The notes under the pieces were generated by a model that was given only the letters and a program-made list of their open reading frames with translations, made no database searches and was not told the origin of the DNA. Made by a program: the position numbers and the translations under genes. From Micromonospora sp. HNM0581 (GTDB lineage Bacteria; Actinomycetota; Actinomycetes; Mycobacteriales; Micromonosporaceae), in NCBI RefSeq assembly GCF_012726175.1, contig NZ_JAASAD010000005.1, positions 203,222 to 267,221 of the forward strand: 64,000 nt of DNA. Reading direction: 5' to 3'. Positions 16,873 through 25,230 of the stretch are shown piece by piece; position 1 is the stretch's first letter, and the number at the start of each line of letters is the position of its first letter.

Positions 16873-17670
16873 GTGGTGGAGGAGACGGTGATGTCGGGGG
16901 TGCCTGGCGTGGGTCGGGTGCTGGTGGTGATTCCCACCTACAACGAGGCTGAGAACGTGGCGGCGATCGTGCGGCGGGTTCGTCAGGCCGCGCCGCGGGT
17001 GGAGATCCTCGTCGCCGACGACAACAGTCCCGATGGCACGGGGATGATCGTTGAGGGTATCGCCGGTGCGGATCGGCGGGTGCACGTGCTGCACCGGGAG
17101 GGTAAGCAGGGGCTCGGCGCGGCGTACCTGGCGGGGTTCGCGTGGGCGCGGCGGCGTGGCTTCGACGCGGTGGTGGAGATGGACGCCGACGGCTCCCACG
17201 CCCCGGAGGATTTGCCGGCGTTGCTGGTGGCGGCCCGGGACGCCGACGTGGTGATCGGGTCGCGGTGGACCCGGGGTGCCCGGGTGGTGAACTGGCCGCT
17301 GCGGCGGTTGCTGTTGTCGCGGTGCGGCAACCTGTATGCGCGGTTGGCGTTGGGGATGCCGGTCGTCGACGCCACCGGCGGTTACCGGGTCTACCGGGCC
17401 GGGGTGCTCGACGCCGTGGATCTGGATTCGGTGTGTTCGCAGGGGTATTCGTTTCAGGTGGAGTTGTCGCGGCTGGCGCATCGCGCGGGTGCGCGGATCG
17501 TGGAGGTGCCGATCACGTTCGCCGAACGGGAGCGTGGGGCCAGCAAGATGAGCCCGCTGATCGTCGTCGAGGCGTTGTGGCGGATCACCGGCTGGGCGGT
17601 ACGTGATCGGCGTACGGCGGTGCGGCGTGGGTTGCGTGCGGCCACGGCCGGGCAGGCGCGGTGGCCCTGA
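16873..17670 (+). CDS. ppm1: Polyprenol monophosphomannose synthase (GT2)
   Basis: The 265-residue cytosolic glycosyltransferase has the GT2 opening VLVVIPTYNEAENVAAIVRR, VADDNSPDGTG near residue 55, and the metal-binding VVEMDADGSHAPEDLP near residue 103, ending with QGYSFQVELSRLAHRAGARI. It makes polyprenyl-phosphate mannose from GDP-mannose, the donor for protein O-mannosylation and lipoglycans. The start is GTG 16873 or the in-frame ATG 16891. It lies directly behind lnt. No C-terminal membrane domain is present, as in actinobacterial Ppm. Confidence 0.92.
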   Translation: MVEETVMSGVPGVGRVLVVIPTYNEAENVAAIVRRVRQAAPRVEILVADDNSPDGTGMIVEGIAGADRRVHVLHREGKQGLGAAYLAGFAWARRRGFDAVVEMDADGSHAPEDLPALLVAARDADVVIGSRWTRGARVVNWPLRRLLLSRCGNLYARLALGMPVVDATGGYRVYRAGVLDAVDLDSVCSQGYSFQVELSRLAHRAGARIVEVPITFAERERGASKMSPLIVVEALWRITGWAVRDRRTAVRRGLRAATAGQARWP

Positions 17671-17772
17671 GCGGCACGGACCCCTCTTGAGCGGCGGCGT
17701 GTCATGCTGGACGCACGGCCGCGCTGCGGGGCGGGCCGAGACGATGAGGCGCCGTGAGGCGGTTGGGGTGAG

Positions 17773-18285
17773 ATGCGCCGGGCATTGAGGTTCGTACCGT
17801 TGGCTCTGCTGGTGTCGGTGGCCGCGGAGATCGTCGTGTTCGTGGTGGTGGGTCGGGCGCTCGGGTTCGGTGTGGCGGCGCTGCTGGTGTTCGCGGCCTC
17901 GCTGCTGGGTCTGGTGTTGCTGCGCCGGGAGGGTATGCGGGCGTGGCGGGGTTTCCGGGAGGCCGCGCAGTCGGGTCGGCCGCCGGGCCGGCAGGTGACC
18001 GACGGGTTGGTGGGGTTGTTCGGTGCGTTGCTGCTGGCGACGCCGGGGCTGGTCAGCGGCCTGGTCGGGGTGTTGCTGTTGGTGCCGCCGGTGCGGCGGG
18101 TGACCCGGGGTGGGGTGCAGCGGGCCGCGGAGCGGCGGGTGTCGTCCATGGCCGCCGGTGACCTTTTCGGTCCCCGTCGGGTGCGGGTGTACCGGGGCGG
18201 GCCGCCGCCGGCCCCGCAGCAGCCGGTGTCCCGTGCGACGGCCGACGGTGAGGCCATCGAGGGTGAGATCGTGGAGCCGCGCTGA
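17773..18285 (+). CDS. fxsA: FxsA family membrane protein
   Basis: The 170-residue protein starts MRRALRFVPLALLVSVAAEI and has three or four hydrophobic segments (about 8-28, 31-50, 77-100) with the FxsA feature of a short loop LGLVLLRREGMRAWRGF, followed by a polar Pro/Arg-rich tail. FxsA proteins sit in the cytoplasmic membrane; overproduction relieves phage F exclusion of T7 in E. coli, but the native role is unclear. In actinobacteria it commonly lies between ppm and rbpA, as here. A 14-bp hairpin separates it from convergent rbpA. Confidence 0.88.
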   Translation: MRRALRFVPLALLVSVAAEIVVFVVVGRALGFGVAALLVFAASLLGLVLLRREGMRAWRGFREAAQSGRPPGRQVTDGLVGLFGALLLATPGLVSGLVGVLLLVPPVRRVTRGGVQRAAERRVSSMAAGDLFGPRRVRVYRGGPPPAPQQPVSRATADGEAIEGEIVEPR

Positions 18286-18295
18286 CGCACGCGAA

Positions 18296-18327
18296 ACGGC
18301 GCCCCGGGAGGCTTCCCGGGGCGCCGT
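18296..18327. terminator. Bidirectional terminator between fxsA and rbpA
   Basis: Perfect 14-bp stem (18296-18309 with 18314-18327) and a GGCT loop lie between convergent stops. Confidence 0.85.
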
Positions 18328-18339
18328 GGACGTGACGGG

Positions 18340-18681
18340 TCAGGCGCGACCGCGACGGGTACGGACCTCCTGGAGCCGTTCGGCGAGGATGTCCTCCAGT
18401 TCGGCGATGGACCGTCGCTCCAGCAGCATGTCCCAGTGGGTGCGCGGCGGCTTGGCTTTCTTCTGCTCCGGTTCGCTGCCGTCGACGAGGCGGGCCACCG
18501 CTCCGTCGAACTTGCATTCCCAGGTGGTCGGCACCTCGGCGTCGACGGCGAACGGCACCTCGAACTGGTGACCCTTGGCGCACAGGTACTCGCGGGTCTG
18601 CCGCGGCGCGAGCTCCGTGTTGCGGTCGGATTCGTAGCTGACCGCGCCCAGCCGGCTTCCGCGCAGCATACGCTCGCCCAT
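18340..18681 (-). CDS. rbpA: RNA polymerase-binding protein RbpA
   Basis: The 113-residue product begins MGERMLRGSRLGAVSYESDR, with the core domain around EYLCAKGHQFEVPFAVDAEV and TTWECKFDG and the C-terminal sigma-interacting helix RRSIAELEDILAERLQEVR. RbpA binds the group 1 sigma factor and RNA polymerase, stabilises open complexes and affects rifampicin tolerance; it is restricted to Actinomycetota. The upstream minus-strand region has a sigma-R-like promoter. GAGGGGAAG provides the ribosome site. In Streptomyces, as I recall, an MFS gene and a GDPD gene adjoin rbpA; here they lie 16 kb away. Confidence 0.96.
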   Translation of the reverse strand: MGERMLRGSRLGAVSYESDRNTELAPRQTREYLCAKGHQFEVPFAVDAEVPTTWECKFDGAVARLVDGSEPEQKKAKPPRTHWDMLLERRSIAELEDILAERLQEVRTRRGRA

Positions 18682-18991
18682 GATCGACTTCCCCTCTTCG
18701 GTGGTGCAGGTCCTATCGGTGTAACGGTCCGTCTGCGCCGGGTCATTCCCGGGAGCGCGCCTCGGCGACCCCGTACACCCAGGTGCGCAGTCCAGGGTAG
18801 CCGGCCATGACGTCTGCCCGGCGGGGGTCGTCGCGGCCCGGTCGTCTCAGCGGGCGGTCACCGCCAACGGGCATGGTAACCGGCCGTGGTGGTCCTGCGG
18901 CGCCACGGCGGGCCGGCACCCGTCGGTGCCGTGGTCCGCCGGAGGCGGATTGCTCGGGTGCCACCACTGCGAGACGCCGCTGGCGTGGTGG
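18682..18991. other. Gene-free spacer upstream of rbpA
   Basis: This 310-base spacer holds the rbpA leader and promoter at its left end. The rest contains open frames of poor composition and no recognised gene or hairpin. It marks the left edge of the accessory stretch. Confidence 0.5.
18721..18750 (-). promoter_or_regulatory. SigR-like promoter of rbpA
   Basis: On the minus strand GGGAAT (18750-18745) is followed after 19 bases by GTTAC (18725-18721). This resembles the disulfide-stress sigma-R/SigH consensus GGGAAT-N18-GTT, with one extra spacer base. rbpA belongs to that regulon in Streptomyces. Confidence 0.45.
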
Positions 18992-20149
18992 TCAGGGGGT
19001 GGTGCGGGTGAGGGCGGTGGCCAGGTCGGCGACCTTGGCGGCGAGTTGCGCCACCCGTTCGCGGGCGTCGTCGCGGTCGGCCTCGGTGGCGCGGAGGCGT
19101 ACGGTCAACTCACTCACCTGACTTTCGGCGGCGGCGAGCGTCGCCCGCAGGCCGGTCAGTTCCTCGCCCAGCCGGTCGACACGTGTGGTCAGAGCGTCGC
19201 GCTGCTCACCGGACTGCCGGGCCTGCGCCCGGGCGTGCTCGCGGTCGGCCTCGGCCTGCGCCCGCACCTGTTCGGCCCGTTCGGCCTGCGACCGGTACTG
19301 CGCCACCTGCGACCGGGCCTGCTCGGCCTGCGACCGGGCCTGCTCCCTCTCCGCTCTGGCCTGCTCGGCCAGCGCGTGCGCCCGCTCAGCCGCAGCCCGC
19401 GCCTGGTCCGTCTCGGCGCGCAGCCGGTCAGCCTCGGCGAGGGCCACCGCAGCCCGGTCGGCGGCCGCTGTCGCCTCGGTACGGGCGGCGTCGCGTTCAG
19501 CGGTCAAGTCAGCGCCGCGACGGCGTTCGGCGGCCAAGTCCGCCCGCACCGAGGTCAGCTGGGCGTGTTCGGCGTCCCGGTCCGCCTCGGCCCGGGCCCG
19601 CAACGCCTGCGCGGCGGCGGCCTCCCGCCGGGCGTCGTCACCGGCCCGCTGCGCATCCTGCGCCCGGGTCGCGGCCGATTCGGCCAGCTCGGTCGCACGG
19701 GCGGCCTCGTCGCGTGCGGCGTCGCGTTCGACCGACGCCGCATCAGCCAGCCGACGCTGCCGTTCGGCCTGGGCCGCGGCGTCCTCGGCGGCCCGCAACG
19801 CCTCGTCGCGTTCGGTCTGCGCCGCGGCGATCTCCCCGGCGGTCTCCGCGCGTAGCTGCGACAGTTGCCGCTGCACCCCGGCCGGGGACAGCTCGGCATG
19901 CAACGCCTCGGTCAAGGTGGTGACGATCTGGTCGAGCCGGTCCACCGCCTCCCAGGTGCGGGCCACCTGCCCGGGCAGGCCCGGCGCGTTGCGGTGCCGC
20001 ATACGGCTGTTGCGGGAGGCCCGCTGGCAGGCACCGTCGTTGTCCCGGCAGTACCGGAACGGGCGGCCCGCGCCGGCCCGCTGCGGCACGTCACGCCCGC
20101 AGTGGGCGCAGGGGCGGGTGTCGGTGGCGGCAGTCGACTCAACGTCCAT
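18992..20149 (-). CDS. Zinc-ribbon plus long coiled-coil protein
   Basis: The 385-residue protein begins with a probable zinc site, CAHCGRDVPQ near residue 17 with further Cys in RYCRDNDGACQ, and a basic stretch RNSRMRHRN. From about residue 70 to the end it is a nearly unbroken Ala/Glu/Arg-rich coiled coil of about 300 residues. The organisation resembles actinobacterial KfrA-like or filament-forming coiled-coil proteins, but no function can be assigned. DNA binding through the N-terminus and polymerisation through the coil are inferences. It is transcribed alone, away from LysE. Confidence 0.75.
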   Translation of the reverse strand: MDVESTAATDTRPCAHCGRDVPQRAGAGRPFRYCRDNDGACQRASRNSRMRHRNAPGLPGQVARTWEAVDRLDQIVTTLTEALHAELSPAGVQRQLSQLRAETAGEIAAAQTERDEALRAAEDAAAQAERQRRLADAASVERDAARDEAARATELAESAATRAQDAQRAGDDARREAAAAQALRARAEADRDAEHAQLTSVRADLAAERRRGADLTAERDAARTEATAAADRAAVALAEADRLRAETDQARAAAERAHALAEQARAEREQARSQAEQARSQVAQYRSQAERAEQVRAQAEADREHARAQARQSGEQRDALTTRVDRLGEELTGLRATLAAAESQVSELTVRLRATEADRDDARERVAQLAAKVADLATALTRTTP

Positions 20150-20199
20150 CGAGCGGGCAGTCTAGTGCGCCGGCGCGCGACGCCGGTGAGGTCACGACC

Positions 20200-20476
20200 C
20201 TACCCGGGAAACGACACCTCGATCGGTTTCCCGGCCGGCACCTGCCGGATCGTCGCGCCGTACGGGCTGCGGACCCGCAGACGACGTGACACCGCCGAGA
20301 CCAGCCGGACCCGTACCGCGCCGGGTCGCCAGACCAGCTCCTCGACGGTGACCCGGCCCGCGCGGCAGCCCTGGCCGCGGCGCCGGCAACAGACCGGGCC
20401 GCCCCTGCCCCAGCGACTCGATGGGCACCCCCGCCGGCAGGGTGTGCGCGGCGTCGGCGTTGTAGGTGACAGGCAT
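20200..20476 (-). pseudogene. Remnant of a protein C-terminus, possibly glycoside hydrolase GH95-like
   Basis: Two minus-strand frames together look coding: MPVTYNADAAHTLPAGVPIE (from 20476) in one frame, then RVTVEELVWRPGAVRVRLVS and SPYGATIRQVPAGKPIEVSF in another, ending at TAG 20200-20202. The second part resembles the C-terminal beta-sandwich of GH95-type fucosidases. A frameshift and the missing catalytic domain make it a remnant. The family assignment is tentative. Confidence 0.35.
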
Positions 20477-20516
20477 GCCCCCGTAACGCTCGCGAGGTTC
20501 GATACGTTTCCGGGCT

Positions 20517-20618
20517 ATGAAGCCATGGCAGGTCAGTGTCGTTGTCGTGACTCTTCTGCTGATCGGGTTCCTCGGATGGCTCGTGGTTTCTTATCGAAAG
20601 GGTCGCGACGAGCGGTGA
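20517..20618 (+). CDS. Small single-pass membrane protein (33 aa)
   Basis: ATG 20517 opens MKPWQVSVVVVTLLLIGFLG followed by WLVVSYRKGRDER, a typical small protein with one membrane helix and a positively charged tail. No strong Shine-Dalgarno is visible. The function is unknown. Confidence 0.4.
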   Translation: MKPWQVSVVVVTLLLIGFLGWLVVSYRKGRDER

Positions 20619-20639
20619 CCTTGATCCGCGACCGGGTCG

Positions 20640-20753
20640 GTGGCCCGTCGTGGCCTGCTCTTCTACTTCCTGCTCACGTTCCTGATCTTCCCCGGGCTGG
20701 TGCCGAGTCACCTGGTGGTCACCGACGGCCGGCGTTGTTCCAACTCGAGTTGA
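20640..20753 (+). CDS. Small hydrophobic ORF (37 aa)
   Basis: GTG 20640 opens VARRGLLFYFLLTFLIFPGL and continues for 17 residues. It has one hydrophobic segment and is in the same frame as the previous small ORF, separated by two stops. It may be a second small membrane protein or part of a decayed longer gene. The remaining 119 bases to lysE show nothing recognisable. Confidence 0.25.
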   Translation: MARRGLLFYFLLTFLIFPGLVPSHLVVTDGRRCSNSS

Positions 20754-20872
20754 TCTGTCCATGTCGAAGTCTGGACGGCCGTCACCCGGCATCGGTGCGG
20801 TGTCGGCACCGCCTGGTACCTGTCCACCCGTCCCGACGACACCTCCCACCGGCGGCTGACGAACGGCCGCGT

Positions 20873-21523
20873 TCAGCCGGCGACGACGGCTGCGCGGGAA
20901 CGGTCGGCGGCGATCCGCACCGCCATCGCCGCCAGCACTGTGCCCATCAGCATCCGCTGTACGCGCAGCCACAGCGGCCGCCGGCTGAGGAAACCGGCGA
21001 TGCCACCGGCGGTGAGCACGATCAACGCGTTCACCGTCAGCGCCACGGCGATCTGGGTCAGCCCCAGCAGTAGGCTCTGCCCGGCGACGTTGCCGCGCGC
21101 CGGGTCGATGAACTGCGGCAACAGCGACACGTACAGGATGGCGATTTTCGGGTTGAGCAGGTTGGTGACCAGACCCATGGTGAACAGTCGGCGGGCTGGA
21201 TCCGGTGGCAGCGGCGCCGGGTTGAACGGCGACTGCCCGCCCGGGCGCAACGCCAGCCACGCGAGCCACAGCAGGTACGCCGCGCCGGCCAGCTTGACCG
21301 CCGTGTAGAGCGCCGGCACCAGCATGAACACGGTGGCGATGCCGGCGACCGCCGCCGCCAGGTACACCGCGAAGCCGACAGCGACCCCGAGCAGCGAGAT
21401 CAGCCCGGCCCGTCGGCCCTGGGTCACCGACCGCGACACCAGGTAGACCATGTTCGGCCCCGGTGTCAGCACCATGCCGAGAGCGACCAACGCGATGCCG
21501 ACGATTCCCGCCGTACTGACCAT
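20873..21523 (-). CDS. LysE/RhtB family amino-acid exporter
   Basis: The 216-residue protein has the family N-terminus with GMVLTPGPNMVYLVSRSVTQ near residue 17, GLISLLGVAVGFAVYLAAA after it, six hydrophobic segments, and GLVTNLLNPKIAILYVSLLP near residue 116. It exports amino acids or homoserine lactone-like compounds across the cytoplasmic membrane. The substrate cannot be deduced. It is a monocistronic minus-strand gene 65 bases downstream of a hypothetical membrane protein on the same strand. Confidence 0.9.
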   Translation of the reverse strand: MVSTAGIVGIALVALGMVLTPGPNMVYLVSRSVTQGRRAGLISLLGVAVGFAVYLAAAVAGIATVFMLVPALYTAVKLAGAAYLLWLAWLALRPGGQSPFNPAPLPPDPARRLFTMGLVTNLLNPKIAILYVSLLPQFIDPARGNVAGQSLLLGLTQIAVALTVNALIVLTAGGIAGFLSRRPLWLRVQRMLMGTVLAAMAVRIAADRSRAAVVAG

Positions 21524-21588
21524 GCCCGTGACCCCCGTCCCACCGTGCGTCCGAGCCTAGGGCATCCAGCCGCTCGCTCGCTTCTGGC

Positions 21589-22302
21589 TCACGCCCCTAG
21601 GGCTGGTTCGGAACGGGACTCTCGTCGACCGTCGCGGTCATGTCCCCGCCGCTCGGCTCGGCGACGCAGCACCAGCCAGGTACCAAGGATGCTCAGAGAG
21701 AGCAGCGGAGCGGGGTGCCCGAGCAGCAAGGCGACGGCGATGTCGAAGATGCCGCCGCAGACCGTGGTGACGAACACCCAGACTGGTGCAGTTCGGGGCG
21801 CCCGGGCGCGGCCCCGCCCAACCGCCAACCGTGTGGTTGACCAGGGCTTCGCCACCGACAGCCAAGCCTGGAAGGCGATGGCACCGGCCATACAGGCGGA
21901 ACCGAAAGCCAGGGCCAGGGTCGGACCGGTTGTACCCGCCACCGCAGCCGCCGTCGAGGCCTGCAGTGCGTCGGAGAGGACGAAGATGCCCAGGTACAGC
22001 TGTACCAGGGTGACCGCGAACTTGGTCAGCACCCACCAGTGCCGGAAGAACCCCCAGGGCGTGGCGGCGGCCAGCATGAAGCCGGTGAACGCCGAGGCGT
22101 TCGCCATCGGTGCCAGCAGCCGCATGTCGAGCAGCTCGGCCGCCTCCGTGCTGCCAATCGCGACGCCTCGGTCGTCAGTGGTGAGGCTAGTGGTCAGAAG
22201 CACGCAGATGGTCAGCGCCTGCGCCATCCAGCCGACCGAGGTGATCACGTGTAACCAGACGGTGAGTTGACGCCACCGCTTTACCCCCCGCGAAGTAGCC
22301 AT
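21589..22302 (-). CDS. Hypothetical integral membrane protein
   Basis: The 237-residue protein has about four to five membrane segments (near 12-32, 65-85, 92-112, 125-150, 172-205) and an Arg-rich C-terminus. The opening KRWRQLTVWLHVITSVGWMA resembles DUF2269-like integral membrane proteins, where a conserved His is often a haem-ligand candidate. No catalytic motif is present. The function is unknown. Confidence 0.7.
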   Translation of the reverse strand: MATSRGVKRWRQLTVWLHVITSVGWMAQALTICVLLTTSLTTDDRGVAIGSTEAAELLDMRLLAPMANASAFTGFMLAAATPWGFFRHWWVLTKFAVTLVQLYLGIFVLSDALQASTAAAVAGTTGPTLALAFGSACMAGAIAFQAWLSVAKPWSTTRLAVGRGRARAPRTAPVWVFVTTVCGGIFDIAVALLLGHPAPLLSLSILGTWLVLRRRAERRGHDRDGRRESRSEPALGA

Positions 22303-22361
22303 GCGCTGATGCTTCCATCGGTCGGAGGCGGGTACGACCGGTGAAAACCCGGAACGTGCCG

Positions 22362-22387
22362 CCCGGTAGCCCCTAAGGGCTCCCGGG
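22362..22387 (-). terminator. Hairpin downstream of the methyltransferase remnant
   Basis: CCCGG-T-AGCCC pairs with GGGCT-C-CCGGG around a CTAA loop, giving ten pairs and one mismatch. Confidence 0.5.
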
Positions 22388-22479
22388 TGCGGTGTCGTAG
22401 TGCAGGCTCGACCCGGGCGGCTGCGGCGCGACTCTCACGGGCTCGGCAACGATGGGCACCTCCCGCAGGCTCAGGGTCC

Positions 22480-23169
22480 TCAGCCGGGCGGGTCGGAGAC
22501 GACCGGTGGTGCCACCTCGGCGTGGTGGGCGATGAGGACTGCCCCAGGACGGCTCTGATCGCTATCGAGCAGTAGGACGGTGAACCCGGCCTCCCGCAGC
22601 CACGCGGCCACCTGGTCGGGTTGTCGATGGTGGACGTACAACCGCATCGGGTGGCCCCCGTAGCCCTGTGTCTTCAGGTGGGAGCCGTCTCCGACGTGGA
22701 AGCCGAGCAGTAGGGGTGCCCCGGGCCGCAGGACCCGCCGGAAGTGGTCCAACACCGTGGGGATCGTGTCGTCCGGGACGTGGATCAGAGACCAGAAGGA
22801 GAGCAGCCCACCGACCGAGCCGTCGGCGAGTTGCAGATCGGTCATCGTGCCCACCTCGAATCACAGGTCGGGATGGTTCCGCCGAGCAATGTCGATCATC
22901 GCGGGGGACAGCTCGATGCCGAACACCGCCACGCCGAGGTTCCGGAGGTGGGCGGTCACGTGGCCTGGTCCGCAACCGACGTCCGCGACCGGCCCCGCAC
23001 CGCCGGTCGCCACCAGTTCCCAACCATGCGTATGCATCTGCCCCGGATTCGTCCGCGCGCAACGTCGCCTTCCTCTCACTGCTGCCCCCGGCCTTGGGCT
23101 CTGCTCGTGGGCGGACAACGTGAAGGTGAAACAGTGCACCAACCATGCCCGGAATGCTCGCGTAAACAT
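22480..23169 (-). pseudogene. Class I SAM-dependent methyltransferase, interrupted
   Basis: The upstream half contains motif I as GPVADVGCGPGHVTAHLRNL and then VFGIELSPAMIDIARRNHPD. It stops at TGA, and the same frame resumes with FEVGTMTDLQLADGSVGGLL and SFWSLIHVPDDTIPTVLDHF. Intact relatives, as I recall them, read HPDLRFEVG, so a CGA-to-TGA nonsense change at about 22858-22860 explains the break. The N-terminus before MHTHGWELV also lacks the usual cap helix, so the gene is probably dead. A downstream hairpin remains. Confidence 0.75.
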
Positions 23170-23290
23170 TTCTCAGAACCACGCCGCGACACTCTTGCGT
23201 GAGAACGGGTTTTGAGAACGGATCCGGCCCGGATCGGCGGCACCGGGCCGGATGCCGGATCTCTTCTCAGAATGGACCGTTTTTGAGAAC
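23170..23290. repeat. Cluster of short inverted TTCTCA / TGAGAA repeats
   Basis: TTCTCAGAA occurs at 23170 and 23264, TGAGAACGG at 23200 and 23213, and TTTTGAGAAC again near 23281. Between them ATCCGGCCCG (23222-23231) and CGGGCCGGAT (23244-23253) form a 10-bp stem. The block could be decayed element ends or a multi-site operator. The rest of the 394-base gap up to the aldo/keto reductase holds only a terminator. Confidence 0.4.
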
Positions 23291-23516
23291 CAGGAGGAGG
23301 CTTGTCCGTGTCTGTGGCGGCATGGGACCACGGCAGGCTCGTGGCCTTCGGGTACAAGACGACGGTAAGCAGTTGACCTAGGCCCTCACCTGGTCAACTC
23401 CTCAACCTGAGGTTTCTGGGCAGCCGCAGCGCCGGCTGGTGATGGCGCCCGGCTATCGCCTCACCGCTTGAGCATCGCCCGTGACACTGCCTCGCGCCCG
23501 GGAGGGCAGGCCACCC

Positions 23517-23557
23517 CGAGTTGCGTCCCCACGCCTGTGGCGTGGGGACGCAACTCG
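23517..23557 (-). terminator. Strong hairpin terminator of the aldo/keto reductase
   Basis: A perfect 19-bp stem (23517-23535 with 23539-23557) with a TGT loop lies seven bases beyond the minus-strand stop at 23564. Confidence 0.85.
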
Positions 23558-23563
23558 TCTCGC

Positions 23564-24505
23564 TCAGAAGGTGACCCGGCCACCGATACCGCCGTCGGGT
23601 GCGATCTCCTGGATGCGCGCCATGTCCGCCTCGGTCAGCTTGAGGTCGGCCGCCGCGGTGTTCTGGGCGACGCGCTCGGTGCTGCGCGAGCCGGGGATGG
23701 GGACGACGTCCTCGCGGCGAGCGAGCAGCCAGGCCAGTGACAGCTGGGACAGGGTGGCTCCCTTGCTGGTCGCCAGTTCCGTCAGCTGCTCGGTGATCGC
23801 GATGTTCGCGTCGAAGTTCTCCGGCGCCCACCACGGGGCCGCCCCGCGCATGTCGCCGTCCCCGTAGCCGTCGCCGGGCTTGACGGCTCCGCTGAGGAAC
23901 CCGCGGGCCAGCGGTGAGTAGGCCACCAGGCCGATGCCCAGCTCGTCCAGCACCGGGAACAGCGCCTCGGACTCCCGGGAGAAGATGGAGTACTCGGCTT
24001 GCATCACCGAGATGGGGTGCACGGCGTGGGCGCGGCGGATGTTCTCGGCGCTGGTGTTGGACAGGCCCAGGTACTTAGCCTTGCCCGCGGCCACGTACTC
24101 AGCCATGACCTCGACGACGTCTTCGATCGGCACCGCCGGGTCGTCGACGTGCTGGTACAGCACGTCGATGGTTTCCACCCCGAGGTTGACCAGGCTGGCA
24201 TCGATGACCTCGCGGATGTGGTCGGGTCGGGAGTTGAACCCGAACTCCTTGGTCCAGCCGAACTTCGTGCCGATGGTGACCTTGTCGCGGAACGGTGCCA
24301 GGGCGGCGCCCAGGAGTTTCTCGCCCTCGCCCCAGCCGTAGAGCTCGGCGGTGTCGAAGTGGGTGACTCCGAGCTCGACGGCGTGCCGGATGGCAGCGAT
24401 GGAGGCGGTGTCATCGCTGTGGCCGTAGGCCATCTTGGTGCCCATCGAGCCGTAGCCGATGGCCGAGGTGGTGAGGCCCTGCCGGCCCAGTGAACGCTGC
24501 TCCAT
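23564..24505 (-). CDS. Aldo/keto reductase
   Basis: The 313-residue TIM-barrel protein shows the catalytic tetrad: Asp and Tyr in THFDTAELYGWGEG near residue 50, Lys in VTIGTKFGW, and His in IDVLYQHVDDP. The NADPH site GSRSTERVAQNTAAADLKL is near residue 277. It reduces carbonyl compounds with NADPH; the substrate is unknown. It is divergent from a TetR gene over 73 bases that contain TGACA/TGTCA repeats, so repression by that regulator is likely. Confidence 0.93.
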   Translation of the reverse strand: MEQRSLGRQGLTTSAIGYGSMGTKMAYGHSDDTASIAAIRHAVELGVTHFDTAELYGWGEGEKLLGAALAPFRDKVTIGTKFGWTKEFGFNSRPDHIREVIDASLVNLGVETIDVLYQHVDDPAVPIEDVVEVMAEYVAAGKAKYLGLSNTSAENIRRAHAVHPISVMQAEYSIFSRESEALFPVLDELGIGLVAYSPLARGFLSGAVKPGDGYGDGDMRGAAPWWAPENFDANIAITEQLTELATSKGATLSQLSLAWLLARREDVVPIPGSRSTERVAQNTAAADLKLTEADMARIQEIAPDGGIGGRVTF

Positions 24506-24531
24506 GAGTGGCTCCTTCGTGGCGTCGTAGA

Positions 24532-24565
24532 TGACACTGTACGCCTAATCTGTCAGATCCTGTCA
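24532..24565. promoter_or_regulatory. Candidate TetR operator between aldo/keto reductase and tetR
   Basis: TGACA (24532-24536), TGTCA (24551-24555) and a second TGTCA (24561-24565) lie in the 73-base divergent spacer. The first pair forms an inverted repeat with 14 bases between the arms; the last two are direct repeats ten bases apart. Confidence 0.45.
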
Positions 24566-24578
24566 ACTATGGCGCGCT

Positions 24579-25205
24579 ATGATGCATGCCATGGTCGAGA
24601 AGACGCGGCAGCCAAAAGGGTTGCGGGACATCACCCGTGACGCGGTGCGCAACAGCATCAGCGATGTGGCCGTCGACCTGTCCGCGGAACGCGGCTTCGA
24701 CGCGGTCACCGTCGAGGACATAGCGCAGACCGTCGGCATCTCCGCACGCAGCTTCCACCGCTACTTCCCCGCCAAGGAGGACGCCGTCCTGGGCGACTCG
24801 ACCCCCTGGGGCGAACTCGTCCGAGAGGTGGTCGCCACCCGCCCGGACGATGAACCGGTGTGGCAGTGCCTGCAGACTGCCTACGAAGCCCTGCTGGGGC
24901 AGTTCGGGGAACTGGACGCACGAATGAAGCGGAGGTTGCGGGTTCTTGGCAGCACACCCTCGCTGAGGGCCCGCAACATGGAAAAGCACCTGCAGTGGGA
25001 GGCGATGCTCACCCCGCTGATCGCCGCCCGTCTGCCCGGGCAGAACACAACGCTTCGCGCACGGACGATCATCCAGGCGAGCCTGGCCTGCTGGGACATC
25101 GCGCTGGCCACCTGGGCCGAGGAATCGGAGACCCGATCGGCCGGCCACCTACTGGCGCTCACCTTCGCCGAGCTATCACCCAACACCGCAGGACCGGGCG
25201 CCTAG
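24579..25205 (+). CDS. TetR family transcriptional regulator
   Basis: The 208-residue regulator has the N-terminal helix-turn-helix VDLSAERGFDAVTVEDIAQT followed by VGISARSFHRYFPAKEDAVL, and a helical ligand domain. ATG 24579 or the in-frame ATG 24591 may be used; the latter gives MVEKTRQPKGLRDITRDAVR. The C-terminal region resembles MftR-type regulators. The divergent aldo/keto reductase is the probable target, with self-repression through the shared spacer. Confidence 0.9.
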   Translation: MMHAMVEKTRQPKGLRDITRDAVRNSISDVAVDLSAERGFDAVTVEDIAQTVGISARSFHRYFPAKEDAVLGDSTPWGELVREVVATRPDDEPVWQCLQTAYEALLGQFGELDARMKRRLRVLGSTPSLRARNMEKHLQWEAMLTPLIAARLPGQNTTLRARTIIQASLACWDIALATWAEESETRSAGHLLALTFAELSPNTAGPGA

Positions 25206-25230
25206 AAATCGGTGGCTGCGTCTCGTCGGG

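Noticed and set aside
22855..22863. The in-frame TGA in the methyltransferase as a selenocysteine codon
   Set aside because: Relatives have Arg at this place, there is no SECIS-like structure obvious nearby, and the N-terminus is also damaged.
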